Of a stretch of 64,000 nt of DNA, positions 56,679 to 64,000 are shown piece by piece; the first letter of the stretch is position 1, and every line of letters begins with the position of its first letter. Both the position numbers and the translations under genes were made by a program. A model generated the notes under the pieces. It made no database searches, was not told the DNA's origin, and saw only the letters and a program-made list of their open reading frames with translations. This DNA comes from Podarcis raffonei (lineage: Eukaryota > Chordata > Lepidosauria > Squamata > Lacertidae), in NCBI RefSeq assembly GCF_027172205.1, contig NC_070604.1, positions 106,723,851-106,787,850 of the forward strand, given 5' to 3'.

Positions 56679-56976
56679 GGCACTATTATTCCAAGATAGG
56701 TAGAGAGATAGAAAGAAAAAACTCTTCTCAGATTGCACGGGAACACCTGGCAAAACACTTTCCTCGACAGCCAAGTTGCCCTGACTGTAGATCAGGAGGG
56801 ATAGAGAGCACTCCTGTGCTCAGATCAGAAATGACTGCAACATCACACAGCAGGTTTTCCAAAGATCCAAAGAGTAAAAAAAGAGAGAGAGAGAGCTCAG
56901 TTTCCACCTCTCATTGGTAGGCTGCCTTCGCTGCCAGTGTGCTGCCTCCTAGGAGCTGTCCTCCACAGAAACACAC

Positions 56977-57033
<57 letters not shown>

Positions 57034-57040
57034 TGCAAAA
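56679..57040 (-). promoter_or_regulatory. FBLN7: FBLN7 5' UTR and proximal promoter (inferred)
   Basis: Lies just upstream of the signal-peptide ATG. Not CpG-rich. On the gene strand it includes CTCTCT tracts (56884-56895 and 56971-57030 on the plus map). The start-codon context GTGCCATGC has G at -3. No clear TATA box is seen and the transcription start is unknown. Confidence 0.5.
56971..57030. repeat. (GA)n microsatellite upstream of FBLN7
   Basis: About 30 perfect GA units, a (CT)n tract on the gene strand, some 300 bp upstream of the ATG. Confidence 0.97.
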
Positions 57041-57744
57041 TTGCATCTCAGACTGATGCCTCTAACGTGGAAGTTTAGCTTGCTTTATTTCTGCTACTCA
57101 AAGACGATGAGTCGCCTCTTCTCCACCACAGTCAAAAACTTGTGTGTGAGAGAGAAATAGGATGACTTAAAAAAAAATATCAAAGTGGCCCATAGTTTAG
57201 GATATTATTTAGATATATAACCTGCCCTCCCAAGCCAAGAGCTCACACTAAACATTAGCGTTTAAGTAGTCAGGATCAGTAGGTGCCACTCACGTTTTCT
57301 TTAATAGGTTGGAGATTCCTGTCTGTTTTGGCTCGCAAGGATTATTATTATTTTGCATTCATTTGACAAAATTAGCTCAGCAATCCTTACGGCAACCTTG
57401 TAAGGTAGGCCAGGATCATTCTCTGCAGTATTAATCTGCTGTTGCAGGGAAGTGGCTAAGGGCCAAAGTACACATTACATTATTCATAGTGGGTTGTTTT
57501 GTTTTGTTTTGTTTAAGTGAGCTCAAGCTTTTTATTTTGGAAGGAAAGCAGCCTTGGAGCGCCTCAGTCAGGATCATACCACAGCATCCGTTTCCCCACC
57601 TCACCTTCAGATTTGATATTTGTCCCTGAAGTGGGTGTCAAACTGACACTTGTTCAGACATTCGCTTATTCTCGCCAACAATATCTCTGGCATTGGGGGG
57701 AAAGGAGCCTCTTCCCCCACAGACCTCCCTGGATGGTCATAGTA
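57041..57744. other. Nothing recognised
   Basis: Unique sequence between FBLN7 and the first intergenic MITE; a short (GTTTT)n at about 57493-57513. Confidence 0.5.
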
Positions 57745-57999
57745 CAGTGGACGCTCGGGCTGAGAACGTGATCCGTGCGGGAGGCATGTTCGCAACCCAC
57801 AGTGTTCGCAACCTGCAGCGCCGCATCTGCACGCATGCAGGTCGCGATTCGGCACTTCTGCTCATGCACAAAGCACAATTTAGTGCTTCTGCACATGCGC
57901 TGAAACCCAGAAGTAACCTGTTCCGGTACTTCCAGGTTCGGCACGGTGCGCAACCCGAAAACACGCAACCTGAAGCGTCTGTAACCTGAGGTATGACTG
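57745..57999. mobile_element. Tigger/pogo-like MITE, GC-rich subfamily
   Basis: CAGTGGACGCTCGGG to CTGAGGTATGACTG, TA on both sides; contains GCACATGCGCTGAAACC, as in 18326. Confidence 0.75.
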
Positions 58000-58106
58000 T
58001 AATGGGCAGGCTAGATACAGAAGTGCTTGGAGCGATAGATTCACAGTTGTATACTAAGCTATATTCCAGCCATGCAAAAAGAATTCAGAGGTTTTTGCAC
58101 ATAAAA

Positions 58107-58416
58107 GGTAAAGGTAAAGGACCCCTGGACAGTTAAGTCCAGCGCTGAGGGCCTTCTGGCGGTTCCCTCATTGCGAGAAGCAAAGCTACAGGGAACCAGG
58201 CAGAGGGCCTTCTCGGTAGTGGCGCCCGCCCTGTGGAATGCCCTCCCACCAGATGTCAAAGCGATAAACAACTACCTGACATTCAGAAGACATCTTAAGG
58301 CAGCCCTGTTCAGAGAAGTTTTTAACGTGTGATATTTTATTGTATTTTTGGTTTCTATGGAAGCTGCCCAGAGTGGCTGGGGAGGCCCAGCCAGATGGGC
58401 GGGGTATAAATAATAA

Positions 58417-58461
<45 letters not shown>

Positions 58462-58775
58462 GGGTTGCAGCGCTCATCTCGCTTTTCAGGCCAAGGGAGC
58501 CAGCGTTTGTCCACAGACAGCTTTCTGGGTCATGTGGCCAGCAGGATTAAACCGCTTCTGGGGCAACTGGACACCGTGACAGAAACCAGAGTGCATGGAA
58601 ACACTGTTTACCTTCCCTCCGCAGCAGTACCTAGTTATCTACTTGCACTGGTGCTTTCAAACTGCTAGGTTGGCAGGAGCTGGGAGAGAGCAACGGGAGC
58701 TCACCCCATTGAGGGGATTCAAACTGCCAACCTTCCAATCAGCAAGCCCAAGAGGCACAGTGGTTTAGACCACAC
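58107..58775 (-). mobile_element. tRNA-derived SINE, family A, split by an L2-like LINE
   Basis: Tail at 58107-58142 and the rest at 58461-58775. The interruption is an L2-like 3' end. A short (CA)n follows at 58772-58790. Confidence 0.8.
58143..58460 (+). mobile_element. L2-like LINE 3' end nested in a SINE
   Basis: GGCCTTCTGGCGGTTCCCTC onward matches 28120 onward; ends in about 14 ATT units (58419-58460). Confidence 0.87.
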
Positions 58776-58790
58776 ACACACACACACACC

Positions 58791-59339
58791 TCTCAAGGAC
58801 ACATTCCAGGCAAAAGCACTCAAGAAGTGTGTGGCTTCTGGGACGCTGTGTGGATCCCCTTTGGCCCATAGGTCTAAGGTTCCACACCGCTGACCTAGTG
58901 TGTCCTCAAGGTGAACATGGTGGGCAGGGAAGTTGGCTGGAGTCCAGGATACGCTGTGTCACCACTCTCTGTGGATACGCTGCAACATTTTGTTGTCGTC
59001 ATCCCCCAACCTTCTTGTACAAAACAAAATCCCGATAATTTGCATGGGCAAAATTGTCGAAGATTCCCAAAGCACAAGACCCCACTATCAAGATTTTAAC
59101 AAGCTAGACGCATCTGATTGCAACGATTAAGAAAAGTAATCATTTATCCTGACCTCTAGCACCATCTGCTGTAGAAACAGTTAAAAGCGCTGCCAGTGAG
59201 AAAGCAAAAGCCATAGATTCAATAAAGAAAATGAGAGGGGGGAAAACCTTAGGACAAAAGAGAAATTTACCTTTTTTTTAACCTTTACATTTCCAGTGAA
59301 GAGGTATTACCTTTGGCAAGGAAACATAGGTATTTTGGA
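58791..59339. other. Nothing recognised
   Basis: Unique sequence; no TMEM87B-like exon seen. Confidence 0.45.
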
Positions 59340-59560
59340 ACATAGGTTTCTTTCGTATCCTGGGTCACACCATTGGTCCATATAGTTTAGTATTGTCTGC
59401 ACATACTGGCAGCAGCTCTCTGGGATTTGGGGTAAGGCCCTCTTCCTGTCCTCTCAGGAGATGCTGGGGATTGAACTCGCAACCTTCTTCATGCAAAGCG
59501 GATGCTTTGCCATTCCCCTGCGACCCCTTCAGAGCAAGCAAGGCTGCATTATGTCATGGT
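59340..59560 (+). mobile_element. Old reptile/bird-type interspersed repeat
   Basis: ATTGGTCCATATAGTTTAGT and GAGATGCTGGGGATTGAACT match the pattern at 16245. Confidence 0.45.
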
Positions 59561-59737
59561 AGCTTGACTTCTGGTGCCACTCTTATCAGGATAAATTAGT
59601 GGAAGTAGGAAAGAATCTGAACTGCAGATTACTTGGAAGATGCAGTTTGGAGACTGGCTGCTTTAAACATAGTATTAGAAAGATCCTATTGTTTCTATCT
59701 GCCATCACTAAGGAAAGAAAACAGTATGTGATTTATA

Positions 59738-60274
59738 CTTGTAAAAAAACCAGAAGCATTTTTGTTAGGGATTGTAGGACAAGACCTGCCAAGAAAAACA
59801 AAGAACTTATTTATGTATGCTACAAAAGTGGCAAGAGTCTTGATAGCACAAGGATGGAAGAATGGGGAAATCCCAACGAAAGAACAGTGGCAAGAAAAAT
59901 TGATGAGCTATGCAGAGTTGGCTAAATTGACATACAAATTGCAGGACAAGGACAACTGTGACTTTAAGGAAGAATGGGAGCTTTTTACAACTTATCTAAA
60001 AAGACAACAAAATGATTTGGACTCCTTGGCAGGTTTTGAATAAACATACACAAATTTATTAGTTGATAATATGGTAGATAATGTAAGGACATGTATAATT
60101 TTATAACATGCAGAGAGTGATATGTGCTGAGAAATCAGAGAGAGGAGCTCAGGGAAGTCTGGGGGGAGGGAGGGTTTGAACGGGGGGTGGGGGAAAAGGG
60201 AAAAAAATAATGAATATGATTTGACAATTTGTTATGTGGAATTTGTTAATAAAAACATTTAAAATGGGGGGGGC
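59738..60274 (+). mobile_element. L1 LINE, 5'-truncated, with 18-bp target duplication
   Basis: Perfect 18-bp duplication AACAGTATGTGATTTATA (59720-59737 and 60275-60292). The frame ending at 60043 encodes the L1 ORF2 C-terminus (TKVARVLIAQGWKNGE, YAELAKLTYKLQDKDN, FTTYLKRQQND), followed by a 3' UTR of about 230 bp ending TTAATAAAAACATTT. A late and well preserved insertion, dead by 5' truncation. Confidence 0.92.
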
Positions 60275-60292
60275 AACAGTATGTGATTTATA

Positions 60293-60700
60293 TTAAGATC
60301 TTAAGGTATGATATCCTCCAGGAAGGAAGATAAAAAGGTAGCAACTGATGCAATATTGCCTTATCCTTGCCTTGTCTTTATGTCAGGGGATGTACAGCCT
60401 GCCAGAGATCCCAAAATCTGCCATTTTGCTGAAGACAGCAAAAGTGCTCCACCATTAGGGAACTGAAACTGCAAGTAGCATAGGGTGCCAGGGCCTGCCT
60501 AGCAAAAGATGGTTTGGATCCATGGACCTCTGGGTTCAGAATTTAGCACACTCCCTCTGCACCTCTCTGGTTCTGTCCTGGGTGCCTCCGAACATGTTCC
60601 CAGCCTAGAAATTTGTTTCAGGCCTGCAGGGATTTTGCACAAGAACCCAAAGCTTTCAATCGATGGGCATGTTTTCTTCAATGGAAATTGCGGCTATGGT
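60293..60700. other. Nothing recognised
   Basis: Unique sequence without a supportable gene. Confidence 0.5.
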
Positions 60701-60741
60701 AGTATTTAAAGGAACAGTGGCCTTTTCAGGGACTGATGTCA

Positions 60742-61100
60742 CACGCGGGTGGCGCTGTGGTCTAAACCACAGAACCTAGGGCTTGCTGATTGGAAGGTCA
60801 GCAGTTTGAATCCCTGCGATGGGGTGAGCTCCCGTTGCTCGATCCCAGTTCCTGCCCATCTAGCAGTTCGAAAGCACGTCAAGTGCAAGTAGAGAAATAG
60901 GTACCACACTGGTGGGAAGGTAAACGGTGTTTCCGTGCACTGCTCTGGTTTGCCAGAAGCAGCTTAGTCATCCTGGCCACATGACCTGAAAGCTGTCTGC
61001 GGACAAACGTCAGCTCCCTTGGCCTATAGAGCGAGATGAGCATGTGACCCCAGAGTCGTCCGCGACTGGACTTAACGGTCAGGGGTACCTTTACCTTTTT
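60742..61100 (+). mobile_element. tRNA-derived SINE, family A, with 41-bp flanking repeat
   Basis: Near full-length SINE from CACGCGGGTGGCGCTG to ACCTTTTT. The 41 bases before it (60701-60741) recur exactly after it (61101-61141). Confidence 0.92.
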
Positions 61101-61141
61101 AGTATTTAAAGGAACAGTGGCCTTTTCAGGGACTGATGTCA

Positions 61142-61472
61142 GAGATTTCCTCATGTGATTTATCCTAGGAAATGAGGATGATTGTACCACTCACCAGCTT
61201 TGCACATCCTATTTTTTTAATCATCTTCTGTTCCCCAGGCTCTTTCTACTAGTATATTATGAACATTGTGGTAGTTCCTGTTGTCCTGCTGCTCCGCAGC
61301 CATTTCCCTCCGCTATGGTGGTTTTGCTTGCCTATGCTTACCTCCAAATTATTTTCTAGTTCAGGGATGGGGAACCTGTGTCCCTCCTGATGTTGTTAAG
61401 AGCCCCCCCTCACATCAGCTCCAGCCCGCAGGACTGATGGTCAGGGATGAGCAGAGTCGAGGTCCCACAATA
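61142..61472. other. Nothing recognised
   Basis: Unique sequence, with a hairpin-element-like scrap near 61370-61440. Confidence 0.4.
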
Positions 61473-61704
61473 CAGTGGTACTTTGGGTTAAGAATTTAAT
61501 TCGTTCTGGAGGTCTGTTCTTAACCTGAAACTGTTCTTAACCTGAGGTACCACTTTACCTAATGGGGCCTCCCACCGCCGCCACGTGATTTCTGTTCTCA
61601 TACTGAAGCAAGGTTCGTAAACCGAGGTACTATTTCTGGGTTAGCGGAGTCTGTAACCTGAAGCGCCTGTAACCTTGAAGTGTCTGTAACCCGAGGTACC
61701 ACTG
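61473..61704. mobile_element. Tigger/pogo-like MITE
   Basis: CAGTGGTACTTTGGGTTAAG to CGAGGTACCACTG, TA on both sides; same subfamily as 50913, with a short internal duplication of GTCTGTAACC. Confidence 0.85.
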
Positions 61705-61749
61705 TATCTGGAATGCCACAGGCTCCCAATTCCTATTCTAGCTGAAACA

Positions 61750-61985
61750 ACTTAATGAAAAATGAGATTCCAGCTAACATCAGGAGGAACTTTATGACGG
61801 CAAGAGCTGTTTGACCCTGGAACGGTCTCCCTCAGGAGGTTGGGGGTTCTCCTTCCTTGGAGGCCTATAGGCAGAGGTTGGATGGCCATCTGTCATGGAT
61901 GCTTTGGTTGAGATTCCTGCATTGCAGGGGGTTGGCCGAGATGGTCCCCGGAGTCCCTTCCAACTCTACCATTCTATGAATTCCT
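61750..61985 (+). mobile_element. CR1 LINE 3' end fragment
   Basis: CAAGAGCTGTTTGACCCTGG, CTTCCTTGGAGG, GCATTGCAGGGGGTTGG and CATTCTATGA: the CR1 3' end as at 18000-18180. Confidence 0.88.
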
Positions 61986-62099
61986 CTCCCATTCCACTGT
62001 GTGTTATAGGAAATACAAACTTTGCTAGCATTTCAGATCCTCGCTCCTTGCCCTATGTTGGATGATTCTGGTACATGCTCCCAACTTGTAGAGCACTGA

Positions 62100-62196
62100 T
62101 CTGCGTCCCTAGAGCAGGGTGCTATTGGACTACAGTTCCCACCTGCCCCTGCCAGCATCACCAATGGTGGAGTATGATGGAAGTTGTAGTCCAGTA
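62100..62196. mobile_element. Hairpin-element fragment
   Basis: GACTACAGTTCCCACC and GATGGAAGTTGTAGTCC are inverted arms, resembling 36947. Confidence 0.5.
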
Positions 62197-62550
62197 AAAA
62201 GGTAAAAGGTAAAGGACCCCTGGACAGTTAAGTCCAGTCAAAGGTGACTATGGGGTTGTGGTGCTCATCTCGCTTTCAGGCCGAGGGAGCCTGCGTTTGT
62301 CCACAGACAGCTTTCTGGGTCATGTGGCCATCATGACTAAACTGCCTCTGGCACAATGGGACACTGTGACAGAACCCAGAGTGCATGGAAACGCCATTTA
62401 CCTTCCCGCCACAGCGGTACCTATTTATCTGCTTGCACCGGCATGCTTTTAAACTGCTAGGTTGGCAGGAGCTGGGACAGAGCAATGGGACCTTCCGATC
62501 GGCAAACCCAAGAGGCTCAGTGGTTTAGACCACAGCGCCACCCGCTGTCA
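62197..62550 (-). mobile_element. tRNA-derived SINE, family A, 3' variant
   Basis: Minus copy with the cctggacagttaagtcc tail variant. A short internal loss lies near 62490 in the B-box region. Confidence 0.87.
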
Positions 62551-63001
62551 AGTCTACATGTCCAGTAATATCTAGAGAGCACCGCCACGTTCACCATCCC
62601 TGCTCTAGAGAGATAAACTGTCTTCTTAACTACAAGATGCAACCGTGCTTCCTAATGTTCAAAGCACTTTGCATCTTATTTCAGTAAAACTTACAACCAC
62701 CCTGTAAGATAGACCACTGTTATAATTGCCATGCTTTAGATGGGACAGGTCTTCTAGTGAGTTCATGATGGAGGCGAGCTTTGAATGAGGGATATTCTAG
62801 CTCACACTTGTAGTCACTGTGCTGTCTTCCTTTGCAGAAGCAACCCCAACCCTTGCTAGAGGTAAGAAGTGCCTTATACTGTCTAGCTCCCACTGACTGG
62901 GAGAGGATCCCCAGGGTTTTGGTTAGGGGATATTCCCAGCCCCACCTGCAAATGCCATCGATTGAACCTGGGGAACTTCTGCATTCAATACAAATCCACT
63001 A
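62551..63001. other. Mostly unique sequence
   Basis: A segment at about 62860-62990 resembles the repeat of 16245 (gccttatactgtctagctcc...). No gene seen. Confidence 0.4.
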
Positions 63002-63218
63002 CCACGGTACCTAGGTTCTCAAACACCTTGGTTCTAAATGCCGAAAACCCGGAAGTAAGTGTTCCAGTTTTCAAACGTTTTTCGGAAGCTGAACGCCTGG
63101 TGTGGCTGTCGGCTATTGTTTCCGGGGCGCCTGCACCAATCACACCTTGGCTTTCAAACATTTCAGAAGTCAAACGGACATCTGCAACGGATTACATTTG
63201 AGAACCAAGTTACCACTG
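63002..63218. mobile_element. Tigger/pogo-like MITE, diverged
   Basis: CCACGGTACCTAGGTTCTC to GAACCAAGTTACCACTG. Central part with CCGGAAGTAAGTGTTCC differs from the other subfamilies. Confidence 0.6.
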
Positions 63219-63464
63219 TACAGCCCTTTCCTTGCTATTTAAACAGAAAACAGGATTGCCATATATCCTCTTTTTCATTTTCATGGGTAGAGTCGTCATA
63301 GCGATCCCTTGTTAAAAGCAGAAGTCGGCAAATGTGTCCTCTTTTTTGCTCTTCAAAATATGGCAACCTTAATATGTTAACACCATGTTTGGTGAGGATA
63401 ATACAGAAGTTGTGGAAGGAGCCAGAAGACAATCTGTAGGCAATACCATATCATAGTGAACAGG

Positions 63465-63490
63465 GAGAGGGAGAGAGAGAGAGAGAGAGC
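63465..63490. repeat. (GA)n microsatellite
   Basis: Short GA run just below the presumed MERTK 3' end. Confidence 0.9.
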
Positions 63491-63541
63491 AAAACCCCGT
63501 GAAAAGAGCAAATGAAAGAGACCGTCCTAATGGGGGTGTTG

Positions 63542-63547
63542 TTTATT
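63542..63547 (-). terminator. MERTK: Candidate MERTK polyadenylation signal
   Basis: AATAAA on the minus strand, about 200 bases after the MERTK stop codon. It would give a short 3' UTR; other signals further down cannot be excluded. Confidence 0.45.
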
Positions 63548-63741
63548 AAAATATAATCTCTATAAAGATACCGTATTATACAAAACAGAGAGATAGAACA
63601 TTCTATTAATCACATGCTGTACACAAGGCTTGGAGAGGTTGCTACACAGGGCTGGCTTTGCACGGCGAGAGCAAGACAAGTCCATTCAGAACATTTCTGG
63701 CTGAGGAGACTGCTGCTCATCAGAAAGTCCTGCTCGTTCTT

Positions 63742-64000
63742 TCACAGCAGAATCTCAGAGTCCTCCAAAGAGTCGTCCGCGTACAGTAGTTCACCGGCTA
63801 ACGTGCTCCCGACAGGAAGGGTGCTGGCTTGAGACCACAGCAGTCCATTCTGTGAGGGTGTGTGCTGCAGCAAAGGGATATCTTCCTCTTCTGATCTCCT
63901 CATGCTGCTGAGGTGATCTTCGTTAGCCCCGCTCAAAATGTATCTGTCCCCCATCCCATTGCTGTCATGGACGTCCACGGTGACCACAGTGGTCTCTGGT
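63742..64000 (-). CDS. MERTK: MERTK C-terminal coding end (partial)
   Basis: MERTK is a receptor tyrosine kinase of the TAM family that recognises Gas6 and protein S and drives clearance of dying cells, including outer-segment uptake by retinal pigment epithelium. Only the last 85 codons are in the window; the kinase domain lies beyond the right edge. The tail reads VVTVDVHDSN, DRYILSG, then GLLWSQASTLPVGS and LLYADDSLEDSEILL with stop TGA at 63742-63744. I match this from memory to the human end (TVDVHESN, HYILSGG, SSMLPLGSS, LLFADDSSEGSEVLM). The frame is open to the window edge, consistent with a terminal coding exon. It lies about 7 kb upstream of FBLN7 in the same orientation, the same relative orientation as in mammals. 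Confidence 0.9.
   Translation of the reverse strand, partial: PETTVVTVDVHDSNGMGDRYILSGANEDHLSSMRRSEEEDIPLLQHTPSQNGLLWSQASTLPVGSTLAGELLYADDSLEDSEILL

Noticed and set aside
56256-56774. 172-codon minus frame joining the FBLN7 start to a long Tyr/Leu/Ser repeat
   Set aside because: The repeat is the translated GATA microsatellite in intron 1, and the upstream part lacks an ATG. The splice donor after codon 25 defines the exon.
57041-63541. TMEM87B exons between FBLN7 and MERTK
   Set aside because: I looked for them because of human synteny and saw no conserved membrane-protein exon; most of the interval is repeats. Small exons could still be missed by eye.

Overview
The window looks like nuclear DNA of a squamate reptile, most likely a lizard. 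The reasons are a dense load of short tRNA-headed SINEs ending in ACCTTT-type tails, RTE-BovB LINE 3' ends, CR1, L2-like and squamate-type L1 fragments, many solo LTRs, and coding exons of three vertebrate genes on the minus strand. There is no bacterial, phage or CRISPR content. Species cannot be settled from the sequence alone.

Layout: (1) 1-5620 holds the 5' end of ZC3H8 on the minus strand: a GC-rich promoter at about 4550-5620, first coding exon at 4467-4558, and presumed intron 1 running off the left edge. (2) 5620-37500 is a gene-free interval of about 32 kb made of transposon relics and unannotated unique sequence. It includes two BovB copies with clear target duplications, a long CR1 reverse-transcriptase fragment, five solo LTRs with recognisable target duplications, and a 26-bp minisatellite. 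(3) 37506-56678 holds a complete FBLN7 (fibulin-7) gene on the minus strand. I could place all eight coding exons with consensus splice sites; together they give 439 codons, the length I recall for human fibulin-7. (4) 57040-63540 is again repeats, including an L1 with an 18-bp target duplication and a SINE flanked by a 41-bp direct repeat. (5) 63742-64000 is the C-terminal coding end of MERTK, minus strand, running off the right edge.

The three genes are neighbours in mammals too, so this is a conserved block. From memory of the human map, TMEM87B lies between MERTK and FBLN7, and ZC3H8 converges on FBLN7. Here I see no TMEM87B exon in the 7 kb between the two genes, and ZC3H8 points the same way as FBLN7. 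The genes do not form a pathway: ZC3H8 is nuclear, FBLN7 is secreted matrix, MERTK is a phagocytosis receptor.

I found no convincing new biological system. The most useful leads are the altered gene order, SINEs that join a tRNA-Ile or tRNA-Lys head to a CR1 tail, an LTR family whose CCAAT-bearing 40-bp unit varies in copy number, and LTRs sitting in FBLN7 introns, one of them perhaps next to a splice donor.
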